Below, piece after piece: positions 1 through 13,236 of a DNA stretch of 64,000 bases. Origin of the DNA: Sinotaia quadrata (Eukaryota > Mollusca > Gastropoda > Architaenioglossa > Viviparidae); the NCBI GenBank assembly GCA_028829895.1, contig CM054180.1, positions 99,696,635-99,760,634 of the forward strand, written 5' to 3'. Position 1 is the first letter of the stretch. Every line of letters starts with the position of its first letter. The notes below the pieces were generated by a model. It did no database searches. It saw only the letters and a list, made by a program, of their open reading frames with translations, and had not been told where the DNA came from. Position numbers and translations under genes: made by a program.

Positions 1-310
1 TTCCTAAGAATGATTACTCACATAGATCCTGCAATTCACTCCTAACAAGAATGATCAATCCCCGAGACGTTGCAATTTATTCCTAACAAATAAAGAATGT
101 ATAATTACTCCCCGAGTCTCTGCTATTTACTCCGAAAGTAAAGAATGATTACTTCCCGGGTCGCTGCAATTTACTCCTAACAAGTAAAGAATGATTACTC
201 CCCGAAACATTGTAGCAATTTACTCCCTGAGACATTGTAGCAATTTACTTCTAACAAGTAAAGAATGATGACTCCCCTGGTCATGTAATTTACTCCTAAC
301 AAGTAAAAGA
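1..310. repeat. degenerate minisatellite (about 40-60 bp unit)
   Basis: Diverged tandem copies of a unit containing CTCCTAACAAGTAAAGAATG followed by ATTACTCCCCGAGAC and GCAATTTA. About six copies can be seen with variable spacing. The array begins before the window edge. No coding content. Confidence 0.75.
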
Positions 311-339
311 TGATAATCAATAGCTTCATTTTAAATATT

Positions 340-1615
340 TTTCCAATCAAAACGTTTCTTGATTGATGTTTCGATTTAATCTACTACACATTTATACAAA
401 GACTAATGGATATCGTTTTATCCATTTTGTCCATGAACAGACTAACGGATATCGTTTTATCCATTTTGTCCATGAACAGACTAATGAATATTGTTTTAAC
501 ATTTCGTTCAGGTACAAAGAGTAATGAATATAATACAATGTACATATACAAAGCCTAATGGATATTGTTGCGTCCGTTGCACATACAAGTCTACTGAATA
601 TTTAATATTATTTTTTTAAACACATGTACATAATGCGTGCCAATTATATCCTTTACCCAAATACATAAACTACGTATTTATTGGAACGTTTAGTCCATCA
701 TTGCTGTACATATACACAATACCGTTCTATCATTACGTCTGTAAACGAACTACACGACTAGAGTGGAACGGTTGGCCCATTACAAGCTGTACATATACAC
801 AATACCGTTCTATCATTACGTCTGTAAATGAACTACACGACTAGAGTGGAACGGTTGGCCCATTACAAGCTGTACAACTACAAAGTCATAATGTACAGTT
901 TTATCCATCACCAATGTACACGAACTAAAAATCTAGTGCAGCACGTTAATCCATGACATTTATGAAAAAAGTATACATGACCTTACGGACCCCGTTTTTC
1001 CCATTATACGTGTACATGAACTACAAATGTAAAGAGGAAAGTTTACTACACTAATGATATATAAATAAAAGCCTCAGGAATACCGTTTTATTCATTACAT
1101 CTACAAGAACTAAAAGCTTAAACGGACACGCTTAATCCATGACATTTTTTGTGCGAAATCAGCCCAGGCCGGAAGCGCTAATCCTAATCTCATCATCATC
1201 ACCATTACACAGGCACAAAAAAGTGAAATGACTATCGTTTCAATTATTACATAATGTACAGCTGAAATCTAATGGATGTCGTAGTAGCTATTACATAATG
1301 TACAGCTGAAATCTAATGGATGTCGTAGTAGCTATTACATAATGTACAGCTGAAATCTAATGGATGTCGTAGTAGCTATTACATAATGTACAGCTGAAAT
1401 CTAATGGATGTCGTAGTAGCTATTACATAATGTACAACTGAAATCTAATGGATGTGGTAGTAGCTATTACACAATGTACAAATATAAGCCTATGGATGTC
1501 GTTTTAACCATTACACAATGTACAAATACAAGCTTACGGATGTCGTTTTAACCATTACACAATGTACAAATACAAGCTTACGGATGTCGTTTTAACCATT
1601 ACAAAAGGAAAAGAT
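340..1615. repeat. decayed satellite with about 40-50 bp period
   Basis: Almost the whole stretch is made of diverged copies of one theme: CATTAC, then TGTACA, then ACTAATGGATATCG, then GTTTTA. Local expansions are cleaner. A unit of about 80-100 bp is duplicated near 711-880. A 44-bp unit (AATGTACAGCTGAAATCTAA core) is repeated about five times at 1245-1470, and a sister unit with AAATACAAGCTTACGG about three times at 1470-1615. I read it as an old satellite with recent local amplification. Confidence 0.75.
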
Positions 1616-1680
1616 GCAAACGTAGTGGATTACTTAAGCACCCTCTACGAGCACACTATCCTCGTTGAATCCACTACCAC

Positions 1681-1732
1681 TGCCATGGTTAAGAGTACAC
1701 TGCCATGGTTAAGAGTACACTGCCATGGTTAA
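1681..1732. repeat. 20-bp direct repeat, 2.6 copies
   Basis: The unit TGCCATGGTTAAGAGTACAC occurs twice exactly, followed by a partial third copy. It gives an open frame on the plus strand, but nothing suggests a protein. Confidence 0.85.
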
Positions 1733-3593
1733 CAGCAAAATCAAAGACAAAAGAGTTTGCGTTGCGTAATAGTAAGATAAGTAGACAGAAAAGTCAAAAA
1801 CACACCGACAGTAAACTCGCGTCTCTAGTGATATTAAATTTCATTAACTGCTTGTTAAGTGTTCCTTCTAATTTTGGAATCATATATTTTAAAAATTATA
1901 TTAAAACGATATATAAGTCCGTCAGATTAACTCGGTGTGTGTAAAATGAATAATGATGGGTCACCAACTATAAAATCGGTCAGAGTGTGTTTGAAAGAAA
2001 TAAACTACAATGTGTACGTCGATCTGTCCGCTCGGCCCTTGCTGCCAAAATCATTGTTGTCTTGCGCCAGATTTCAGGATTCACTGACAAGCTTGAAAGC
2101 GCCCATAACCGCTTTTACACCTTCTACGAACACTAATAAAGAACTGGCCTAAATACTCTCCGTAAAACCTTAACCCTAATCAGTCTTTTATCGCCTCTCG
2201 ATATTGTCAGTCGGGCTTAACTTTCCTCGAGTCGCGGTCCCTTGCAAAGATGAGGGGGGGGGGGGGACACGCCAACAGAATTACTACATTGCACCCAGAA
2301 CGAGGCTGGGGTATTTTCTTTCCAAGCCTAATTGAGACAACAGGGCACAAAACTGTCTGACGACAGACAAAGTGATCACGCAGTCCGCCCTGATACCAGA
2401 GAAATCCATCGGTTACAGTGGAATATTTCGGTCTGGCAGCAAAAAAATTTTGGTAAGAACCTTTTAATTTACTAACAAGTAGACATTTTCGTATGAACAG
2501 TATCACTATTTTACAAAAGGCCAGGTAGGGTTAAACAATTATCACACATTATTAAATTGGAAATTTTGGTAAGGATCGTTTCACTACTTTACAAAAAACC
2601 CAAGTAGGGTTAAACAGTTATTATATTTTATTAAATTAGAAATTTTAATAAGAACTATTTCACTACTTTACAAGAGAACAAGTAGACTTTAACAGTCATT
2701 AAAAGTCATTATTAAAATGGGAACTGTGGTAAGAATATTTATTGAAACTTTACAAGAGCCAGATTTATCAAAAGTCATTATTAAAGTGGGAATTGAGGTA
2801 ACAAACATTGTTGAAACCTACAACAGCTAGACTGGTAAAGTAGTCAATATTAATAAATGAAACAAAATAAACAATGTTATATTATCAAATTCAATGTTTC
2901 TTTTTGCTAACTCAGATTCACATGAGACCGACTCAGTTTCTGAGGATGGAGTTCTTAAAGCTCACGCTAGTGACTACAGTCAGTTAGATAGGAGCAGTGT
3001 TCAGATGTCGTAGTTTAGTACATGAAATAAATATAACTATGAACTTGCTGCAGTCTTCAGATGTCGTATTTCAGTACTGAAATGTATTTGCTGTAATCTA
3101 GTCCAAATGTATTTCAATAAATGAAATAAATATATGTGCATTTAAAAATGTCTTTCCATGTAAACAGTGAGCCTTAAACAGTACGTCTTTTCAAAACAGA
3201 CGTGCCTTTAATGGAAACCTTTAATACCTACTATTATAACAAAACTGCAATCGTTTTAAAAATTAAAAGCTTTGCATAAACATGTGTAAATTAGAACGAT
3301 AATTAAATGATATTACATTGTTTCAATGCTTAACAAATAAAATAACATCCTCGAGTTTTCTCATATCGACAATGAAGTAAGGATTAAAAGAAAATAAATG
3401 TTTCCTAAAAGAAGACAGTATTTTTTAACAACAAAAAATTATCAACACATTTAAGAAATGCAATTTTGCGATTATAAAACAAACACATCTCAGTGTACAA
3501 AAATGAAACTTGTCGCAAGGTTTTGCCTTAAACGAATGGCATTAAAGGAAGTGTGAAAAAAAAACTTTTCAATGTGTGTGTGATTGTAAGAGA

Positions 3594-3677
<84 letters not shown>

Positions 3678-4410
3678 ACGTGCTGTGCTTGTCAGTATTA
3701 ATCAAAGAATTTATTGCATTAAGCAATCCAAACAATTCATCCCGAGTGCTTTCGTTGGTGAAAATTTTATGCAAAGCCAAGAGGTCAAGACAAACTTGTA
3801 TTTAGTGAGATACATGTACTTTCTTCCTATGCAACCCCTACCCCAAGCACAAACAACCCCCCCCCCCCCAAACCCACAGCTTTGCATTTGTTGAAAGTTA
3901 AAGGTCTGGGTACTCTATTATACAAAAAAACAAACTATCTATGTACCAGAATTAAAAGACATTTTAATCAGGCAGCAGCTAAATGTGTACCGATACTCTG
4001 TAATGATTTCAGTCGCGCTGTTGCCCATATATTTCTTCCCGAGAAATTACTATACGACAACGTTGTGCGAGACGATTCTGAACAGGGACTTGATCCAAAG
4101 TATCACACCAAGTTATGTCAACCATACAGTACATCGAGAAAACTGCCTCGTGAACAATTGACAAGAATGGAGTAAAGAGGAGTAGACCTGGCTTCCGAAG
4201 AGGCTTTTCATTCAATTCCACACGGGCCAGTAACATGAAAAAGGTTTTTTAAAACAGTTTAGAAGGAAAAACACCCAAAGAAAGAAGAAAATGTAATATA
4301 AATAAATAAATAAATTCAATCCAAAGGTTGCCAAGAGTCTAAACATATTCCTCTTCTCATTTTGATTGACACGTGCTCAGAATTTATTACTCATCCTCCA
4401 CTTCCTGTCC
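1733..4410. other. intergenic flank upstream of the LRR gene
   Basis: No gene was recognised. The stretch holds a run of 13 G near 2251-2263, diverged tandem units of about 75-80 bp at 2440-2870 (theme AATTTTGGTAAGAAC then CACTACTTTACAA), and a (TG)n microsatellite. Short open frames at 1937-2152 and 2207-2506 have no recognisable domain. The promoter and 5' UTR of the LRR gene should lie in the last few hundred bases, but no convincing TATA or initiator element was identified. Confidence 0.5.
3595..3672. repeat. (TG)n microsatellite
   Basis: An almost uninterrupted TG run of about 39 units, about 740 bp upstream of the LRR gene start codon. Valine-cysteine and threonine-histidine repeat frames on the two strands are artefacts of the repeat. 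Confidence 0.97.
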
Positions 4411-7400
4411 ATGGCTGCTAAAGACATCGGCATCCTGACCTTCCTCTGCATCGCGATAGCCGTCGCATCGGCCACGACTCCGGGCACGACCACCCTTGGC
4501 CCCATCTGTCCACATGGATGTAACTGCACAGATGACTATCTGAACGTGGACTGCTCCCGCCGTGGTCTGCTCGCTCCGCCAGCTCTGTCCGGGCTGGTCA
4601 CGCGTCTGGACCTGTCCGGAAACCTTCTGGGTCCGATGGTCAATGTGTCCTTCGAACACCTGCGGAACCTGCGCGAGCTGGATCTGTCTGGAAACCAGCT
4701 TTCGCGAATGCTGCTCTGCACATTTGCCGCCTTGCTGCACCTGCGTCGCGTGGATCTCCATGGCAACCGTCTGGCGAGCCTACCGAGCGGCCTGTTCGCG
4801 GACAGCGTAGAACTGGAAGAACTGGACCTGAGTCACAACGAGTTGGAGGAACTGCCTGACCTCGTCCTGTCTGGTCTTCGCAATCTCAAGGTTTGTTCGT
4901 TTTTTCAGTAATGATCTTGACTTATAAACTTTTAATCTTGCCCTTGGCAAAATTATTGTTTTCTAACTTTTTTCTTGTTGGAGTAACGATTTCGACTGAT
5001 ATCTTATAACTCTCTTTCATGCCAAAATTATTATTTTCTTTTTATTATATCTAGCATTCATAATTCTAAAAGATTTGTTCATACTGAAATTGCCATTTTG
5101 TTTTATTAATAATCTCGTCTTTAATATATTTCAAATCTAAACACCTGTTCATGCCAAAGTATCTTTCCCTTTGCTTCAATAAGAATTTCGTCTTTAATGC
5201 CTGAAACTCACAATCTAAAGTTTTGTAAAGGTCGAAGTTAATATTTTTAAATAAAGAACAATTTTCTCGTTAATAAATGATTCATAATCTCAACGTTTAT
5301 TCTCTGTAAAATTGTCCGTTTGTTTTAATAATGATCTCGCTTTGTCGGTTATTCGCAACCTTAAAGTTCGTTTTTTAACGTTGCCTTTTTGTTTTAATAA
5401 TGAAATGGTATCTGATATGGAACACTATACTATATTAACAAGCAACAATTTGTTCGTGAGGAAGTTACCCCCCACCCTACCCCCCTTTGTCTCTTTGTAA
5501 CGCTGGGTCGAGCTTTAACGCAGAGCAGAAATAAAGACCATCTGGCTGAAATGACAGAGATGTGGTGAATGTCGATGATGATGAACGTATCCGGGGGTTG
5601 AAATAACGGTTCACTGACAATAGTACGCTTGAAGGTTTTTCATGATAAACGAAACACCTAATACACAGTGTTGCATAATTTTAAAAGAGAAATCAACTGG
5701 AAGACATGTGCAAGTAATTTTTTTTAAAAGCAATATGCTATTAAATTTGTTTGATATTTAGTAAAGTGAACAAAACTGATTTTAAAAAAACCAAAATATA
5801 CTACTGAATTAGTTTAATATTTAGAAGAGTGAACTGTTTTCTCTCCGCTAACGATGAAGAGAGTACACATATTACTTCTGGTAAGGTCCTTTAATAAACA
5901 CACTAATTTGCTCACTTCCGGCGTCTATCTACTTCCCCGTGTTAAACTGTTGTTATTGACCTCTGAACTTCTTCTCTTGCAAACTACAGGTGCTGAACGT
6001 GTCCCATAATCGGGTCACGCACCTGTATCTGGGACTCCGCTTTCAGACCCTAACCCAGCTTCGAGTTTTGGATCTCTCCCATAATCCCTTTCGCAACATC
6101 TCCGAGAATGCCTTTGAGATGGCCAGCCAATGGGATCACAGCATACGGAGGTCCCTGGATCTGGCACACTGCCAGCTGGAGAATATGAGTGCTGTTGCAT
6201 TTCTAAAGATTCCAGGACTCGGAGACTTGAGTCTGGCGGGAAATGGTCGAATTCAGTTTTCGCAGGTCAGACAATGTGGGCTGATATTAGTTTACATGGA
6301 GTGATGGTTGTACTGGCCGAATAGACTGTTGGCAGAGGGGTGTTTTTAGTCTACTTGGGGTACTAATTGTACTAAATAAATAGACTGTTGGCAGAGGGGT
6401 GTTTTTAGTTTACTTGGGGTGCTAATTGTACTAAATAAATAGACTGTTGGCAAAGGGGTGTTTTTAGTTTACTTGGGGTGCTAATTGTACTAAATAAATA
6501 GACTGTTGGCAGAGGGGTGTTTTTAGTTTACTTGGGGTGCTAATTGTACTAAATGAATAGACTTTTGGCAGAGGGGTGTTTTTAGTCTACTTGGGGTGCT
6601 TTTCACCATTTCACCATTCTAAACACTAACACACAACCTCAATACACCAAAATAATGACCACAATAAACAGACCAATATGTCACTAACCTTATTACATTA
6701 AACACAAAAATACTACCTCATACTGCTCAATATACTATATAAAAAAAAATACTCTCTTGTTATGTTCTAACACATTACTTGGATACAACTATGCACCATT
6801 CTAATACAGGTTGTGGATGTCCTGAAGCAGATGGAATCATCTGGCATTGAGGTCTTGAATCTGTCTGACATGAATATCTCTACCCCAGATCTGTTTTCCA
6901 ATGTCACTCTCATGGCACTGAAAGAACTGGACATGTCTGGTAATGGACTTGCAGCAATACCAGCTGGAACATTCGGCAACATCCGCAGCCTACAACAACT
7001 GGACCTGAGCCAAAATCATCTGACCAGATTGCACGAAGGCTTTCAAGATCTGGTTAATCTCCAGAAACTAAACATCTCCCATTGCCGGTATGAAAATTGC
7101 AAAAGATGAAAGATTTTATCAACAACAACAAATTATAACTGGTATAAGAGTTCCTGTTTTATATGACTATTTACAATAATACAAGAGTTCATTTGAAGTA
7201 GTTGAGTTGAACATAATAGTTTTATTGTTTTGCCCTTCACTGTTTAATTCCAAATTTACACCTGTGTCCTCTGGCAGAGCTCATGAGAATGATACAAATA
7301 ATAGCAGTATGCGGTGAGAGTTGGAAAATATCAAATTTAAACCTGTCTGCAGTGCATCCAATCCCAAATATACACCTGGGAATGAAGTTATCAACATAAC

Positions 7401-7889
7401 AGTTAATACAAACAGAGAATTAGGAAAAAGGAAATGTATACTGAGCAGTCCAGTGCATCCAAATGAGATTTAATCATATGATTTTATAGCACTTGTCTTG
7501 ATATACAACCAATCGGTTGGCAATGTTACATCCTATATAGAATTAGGTTGTCAGACATTACACACTACATAAGGAATTAATATTAAAAGAAAATGATAAG
7601 ATGTCAAACATTACACACTATGTCTAAAGAATACATTAAAAGAAAATGACAAGATGTCAGATATTACACACTAAATCTAAAGAATACATTATAAGAAAAT
7701 GATGAGATGTTTAACATTACACACTATGCCCAAAGAGTACATTAACAGAAAATGATAAGATGTTTAATGAAATAAAACCTAGTGGTGAAAATTACTGGCC
7801 AGTTTTAACTCCTACATGGAAATGAGCCTGTTAACAGTTACAATGTCTAGAATGTTACATATGTGATCCTTTTTGTTTTTGTGTGTGTA

Positions 7890-7951
<62 letters not shown>

Positions 7952-9136
7952 ATTTGCAAATTTACTGGCTAGTGTAAAACCCTAGATAATAGGTTTATGT
8001 CTAAATACTAGTAGAAGCATACCCTGCACCTATATTGAATTTATTTCTCAAGCTCGTTTGTATATCATTATCAGGGTCAAATGTTGTTCAAACCCTTTAA
8101 CTGGATACTCAAGTTCTAAAAAATATTAACTCTGACATTGGCAAAAGAGAAAATCTAAATAAAAATTAACATATACCTATACAAACACTTATCAACAAAA
8201 TTCAACAATAAATAGGAATATAAAGAACAAAATATATTTTGTTCCCTGGCAATACTGGACATTTATGAAGTTTGAAGTCATAACTATGAGCTACAGACTC
8301 AAATGAGGCGGCTTTGGAGACATTTCAATTAAAAAATATCATTTTAAATGTGAGAGGTCAAAAGTCAGGCAAGTGTAATTCTGAACAGAATGAGGTATTA
8401 TGCAATCATAGTTAGCTAACATTATGAGGTATTATGGAGCAAATAGTTAGCTAACATATGAGGTATTATTGAGGCAGTAGTTAACATGAGGTATTAGCTA
8501 ACATATGAAGTATTACTGAGGCAATAGTCAGCCAACAGTATGAGTATTATTGAGGCAATAGTTAGCTAAAAATTACAATCTTCAAGCCAAGCATGCTGTA
8601 GTGTATAGATAAAGATGACTTGAATTTACCACTAGGTCTTGCAAATCCTTCATTAAATCCATCTTTCAGTCACCATATATTTCTCTTAAAATGTAATATC
8701 ATTTTTTCTTCTGAAAGGCTTGAATCCTTCAAAGGAACTGCTGTGGGCCACATGCAACACTTGACAATACTAGACCTCTCTCATAACCAGTTGCAGAATG
8801 CTGCAGAAGTGGACCTCTCTCCGCTCCATGCACTACAAATGTTGGACCTCAGCCACAACAAGTTGCAGTCTCCAGTATTGCCAGGGACAACCAGACATCT
8901 GATCTCAGTGAACTTTGCTTTCAATGCTCTAGCCAGTTTGTCTTCTATGTCTGATATGCACAGTCTAAGGTTTGCTTTCTTAAACTTCGGCACACACACA
9001 GATATATATACACACACCACACACATGCACAAATATCCATGTACACTTATACAGACATTCATACACTCCACACAACACATGCAGTTACATATCCATACCC
9101 TCCCCCCCCATGTACCACACATCACCAGACTCCACA

Positions 9137-9228
<92 letters not shown>

Positions 9229-12200
9229 CTATAACCTCTAAGAAGTGGGACCATATACAGTTCTCTATCCACCCTAACCCTCAAAATAATGACTCAATCA
9301 ATTTGCAGATCATAAGAAGCATATTGTGACACAACACCATTCTAGTTATTGGTTATGATTATTATTATTATTAATCATCCATAACTAAAGAGACTTAATT
9401 TATGTTATTAAAAATTCTCCAGAAGACACCACTCCCTCTCACTTGGCAGATATTCAGGCACTGTAAACGTTTTTCTCTCTTCCACAACATTAAAGATAAA
9501 CATTTACTATCACACAATATTTCCATAGGAGGAAAACATCTTAACAAAGGAGAAGATAAATCTATCTTTAATCTATATTTAGCAAGTCCCCAAACACCCA
9601 CTATCTCTCCAACATATGGTTATCAATATGTGTAAGAATAAATTTATTAAATCAACAATCAAATATACAACACTAACTAAATGTATTAAATCAACAATCA
9701 TATAAACAGCATTTAAATATAATCAAAATAGCAATGACATTTACATCACTTAACAATAATGTTTGATTAACGATAGAAAATCATTCAGTTTATCCTAGCA
9801 TAAACACCAGCAGTCATACATATATATATATATATAAAATCAAGTTCATGGATTTAACTTATCCCAGAAATGAAAGTGGAGTTTCAGAGAGATAATTATA
9901 GTCAATGTACATAACCTTTTCAATGATGGCTGCTGTCACTAGCATGTGTTCACAATCACACAGTTTGCAACATGTTTCTGATAAGTTCGAGGACAATGGA
10001 TTCACACACCAACGTGATTTAGTAGATACAGGACTATGAAATAAAAAAGGCATGCTCTTCTCATAAGTTAATGATTGCTTTTATGAACAGACTTGAGTTA
10101 TGTTCAAATCAAAGTGATTGGCATATAGACTTTCTTTAACAAAGTAACTTTCGGTCCATTCCCATTAGATGAATTTGTTATGAACAAGTGTGAGACTATT
10201 AGTCAGAAAAACTACTCGTCCAGTTGGAACTGGTTTGGATTGTATAGCCATTTCTAGCATATTCTCCACCCAAGTTGTTTACTCCAAATCTGACTCTTAA
10301 AAATATCAGCATAAGAATTGCCCAAGGTCTGGTCACTTTGACATTTAACAATATATATAACAATTAAGTTTAGAAACATGGATAGGCAAATTTACTCTGC
10401 CACATATATATTTTGAATGTAGCATACACTTGCCTCGATATATCAATCACTCACAGGACAATTTAACAATCTAAAATAAGTACAAATAAGTTCATTTGAA
10501 TTTTCACTCACTGTATGTCAATATCTATCTGATTACTGATAATCAACCTATTGTTAAGACTAGGTAACCGATAAATCATGATTCCCTGTTTGCAGATACT
10601 TTGATGCCCACAACAACAACATTCAGACTTTGGGGGACTATTTGTTCACAGAAGGCCGTGGCATTCTGATTGCCAACTTTAGCCACAACAATATAACTGA
10701 CTTGAGCCTGAGAATCTTCCTGCCTTCATCTCCCCAAGTCATTGACCTATCACACAATTTCCTAAAAGAAACGAGTTTCTATAGCTGGACCTCTACAAGA
10801 GAGGTACTAAAATACCTAACAAAATTTTAAGTAATATAACTTCTTATAGACCTATGTACAATCATGGCTATGTGAGTGTATGCAATGAGAATCATTTAAA
10901 TTTGTAAGAAGACTTAGAATATTATATGTTTTGACAAAAGAAAATTTGAAAACAATTTTAATTGAAGAAAGAAAGAAAAAATTGCACAGAAAGGCTGTCT
11001 CAAAATTTTTTGAACGTGTTGGCAATCCTTATCTTTTTAACAGCTTCTGATATAAATTTTAAAAAATGTTTTTCAACTGAGTAACATCCTACTGTGAGGA
11101 TAATATTTGCAATGACTTAATTATCCTTTTAATAATGGTGGTATTGTTTGCTTTCTGACAGGTTTCAATGTTGGTATTTTGTTGCAAAATATGCCAGACT
11201 TTGTACAAAGTCCATTAAGTATACTCTAAGAAATGTCTTTGAACTTAATTGCAAGAAGCAAAAATGTTTCCTATCACTGAAATATTTTTTTCCTTATGTG
11301 CATTTGACTGATTGACTGCCATTCAAATACCCATGCACTCAAACATTTGCTCAACAACTTGTGTGTGCAGGTGTACCTCAACAACAACAGCATCAACCAT
11401 GTGGAGCAGAACACTTTCTTTGGCATGGACAACCTGGAGGTGCTGGACCTCAGCCACAACAATATTTCTACTGTCTACGATGAGAGCTTCAAGTCTCTTG
11501 GAAACCTCACCAGCCTCTACCTCTCCCACAACATCCTAAACATGTGCAACTTCTTCCTGCTCTTCAGGCCCTTAGAGTCACTGCATATCTTGGATATGGG
11601 GTACAACCACCTCAGCACCATCAACAGTTCATCTCTACAAAAGCTTGTCAACCTCAGATCTTTGTCCCTGGCCAAGAACAAGATGAATGTGATTTCTGTT
11701 GAACTGTTCCACCACCTAGAAAAGCTGGAAGAAGTGGACATTTCAGGGAACCCTTTTCACTGTGGCTGTGAGCTTTTGCCTTTGCAAGACTGGCTTAGCA
11801 AAACCAATGTTCGAATCCAGCAGCATTATGACTGGAATGTGACAAACATGTGCCACTCTCCTCCAAAGCATGCAGGCAAAATGGTCACCATATACACTGT
11901 TGAGCAGTTTGAGTGCAACACTACTCTGCTCTATATGATCATCTTTGGTTCCATCGGCGGCCTTGGCATCATCATAGGAGTGATTGCAAGCCTAGTCTGT
12001 CATTATTATCGCAAATGGCATAAAACATATCGGGGAAATAAAGATAAGAAAGAAAAGTTGGTGGATGTCTGGCAAGGAAAGCCTTTAAAGCAAGTAGACC
12101 TAGTTCGTGTGTCCAAGAAGGCATATCAAGCGAATAAACATGGAAAACAGGATATAATAAATGGATGGGTTGTGTCAAAGCAAGTTTCTCCTCCTAAATT

Positions 12201-13236
12201 AAAAGCTATCCCAAGAGCCCACATTGCAGAATTGCAGCAACGACAGGGTCCCCAAAGACCACCTATGCCAGTTAAAGTCAGAAAGCATAGTCAGAGTGAA
12301 GAAAAATGGAGAGAAAGAGCAGAACCCTATTTTGCACACCTAGAGAATGCAGAGTACCAAAGTCGCTCAGCCCCTAAAATGTACATGATGATGCCACCGC
12401 GAGAAAGCCACAGACCCTATGAAAAAGAGAAATCTAGGCCAACAATGCCAGTGTGGCAAAAACGTTACTGCAGTGACAACCCTATCCAGACACCCCAGCA
12501 CTCCCAAGACCGCTGGGATCATGCTTATACATACCAAACATGGGGTCAACCAGCTGGCATGTATGCTGCGCCTGCTCGTGATCCTGCGCGCTATTATACT
12601 CTACAACAACCAGCAACATGGCGCCAACCTCCATATGGACCCAACTATCCCTACAGGATTTGGTATGATGAAACAGATTATCAACGACCCTACTCTTCTC
12701 GCACCTTGCCTCAGCCACCTCGAGAACAGGAACTTAAGAGGCGTGAAGTTTATGCTCACAATGATGTTCCCCCCAGGTCTGATGCAAGAGATTACCAGCA
12801 AGATTATTACTCCAGAGATGGTGGTTTCATGAGGGATGTTAGAGAGCAGGCATATCTAAGAGACTGTGAAGAAAAATCAACTGCTAAACAGGATTATCGG
12901 GATACTGATAGAAGAGAGGTCGATCGCCATACACAGCCAGAAGAGAGAGATCAGCCACGGAACAATTGCATGAATGGAAATCAAACTGATTACCAGAGAG
13001 ATCCCCAAGGTGGTGTCCTCAATCCAGATGTTCAAAACCCAGAAAGCAGTAATCAGGGAGATAATTCTAAAAATGAAAACACTATTGCAAAATCATCCAC
13101 CCTGAAGCGCAGGACAAGTGAGACACAAACAGCATCATCAAAGCGAGATTCTGATTATCGCAATGCTATGGAAAATCCCATTGGACCTGATGTGTCAAAG
13201 GCACCTGCAGAAAGCAAAAGTTCTGAGTGGTTATGA
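4411..13236 (+). CDS. leucine-rich repeat single-pass membrane protein, six exons
   Basis: Exons 4411-4890, 5990-6265, 6810-7087, 8718-8969, 10596-10803 and 11371-13236 join in phase (0,0,2,2,0) to 1119 residues with GT-AG introns throughout. The start is the first ATG; it has G at +4 and leads straight into a signal peptide (residues 1 to about 22, hydrophobic core ILTFLCIAIAVASA). Next come a cysteine-rich LRRNT cap (CPHGCNCTDDYLNVDC), many LRRs of the LxxLDLSxNxL type to about residue 620, and an LRRCT cap starting NPFHCGCELL (about 625-680). A transmembrane helix at about 684-711 (MIIFGSIGGLGIIIGVIASL) is followed by a basic stop-transfer and a cytoplasmic tail of about 408 residues rich in Tyr, Arg, Pro and Gln. 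The tail has SH3-type proline motifs (RTLPQPP, PPMPVK). The ectodomain resembles Toll, chaoptin or other adhesion LRR receptors, but there is no TIR, kinase or Ig domain, so the ligand and pathway are unknown. LRR architecture is firm; function is not. Confidence 0.9.
6318..6600. repeat. about 60-bp minisatellite in LRR gene intron 2
   Basis: About 4.5 near-identical copies of a unit containing GACTGTTGGCAGAGGGGTGT, TTTTAGTTTACTTGGGGTGC and TAATTGTACTAAATAAATA. It fills about half of this short intron. Copies differ by only a few bases, so the expansion looks recent. Confidence 0.9.
7555..7765. repeat. about 53-bp minisatellite in LRR gene intron 3
   Basis: Four to five diverged copies of a unit with AAGATGTCAAACATTACACA, then CTATGTCTAAAGAATACATT, then AAAAGAAAATGA. 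The remainder of intron 3 (7088-8717) is AT-rich and shows no exon. Confidence 0.85.
7881..7949. repeat. compound (GT)n(GA)n microsatellite
   Basis: A GT tract with two TATG interruptions runs directly into a GA tract of about 14 units. It lies in LRR gene intron 3. Confidence 0.95.
8385..8570. repeat. about 35-bp degenerate minisatellite
   Basis: Five or six imperfect copies of TGAGGTATTATTGAGGCAAT followed by AGTTAGCTAACA, with deletions between copies. It ends about 150 bp upstream of the acceptor of LRR exon 4. Confidence 0.8.
8970..10595. other. LRR gene intron 4
   Basis: AT-rich intron. A long CA microsatellite lies close to the donor and a short (TA)n run near 9820. No exon or mobile element was recognised. 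Confidence 0.7.
9141..9226. repeat. (CA)n microsatellite
   Basis: An uninterrupted CA run of about 43 units, preceded by about 150 bp of looser CA-rich sequence that starts almost at the exon 4 donor. CA repeats next to donor sites can affect exon use in other animals; that they do so here is only an inference. Confidence 0.97.

Noticed and set aside
1937..2506. Short open frames on both strands that might be a small gene
   Set aside because: No splice sites, domain or codon signal supports them, and a 13-base G run interrupts the minus-strand frame.
3490..3894. Open frames over the TG microsatellite on both strands
   Set aside because: They consist of dipeptide repeats from (TG)n with short random ends, and have no start context or family.
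4366..4410. Extended N-terminus of the LRR protein starting at 4366
   Set aside because: The codon at 4366 is TTG. The first ATG in frame is 4411, and a signal peptide starts there directly.
8781..9329. Open frames over the CA microsatellite, including a 167-residue minus-strand frame
   Set aside because: The CA tract keeps all frames free of stops; the minus-strand frame is also the antisense shadow of LRR exon 4.
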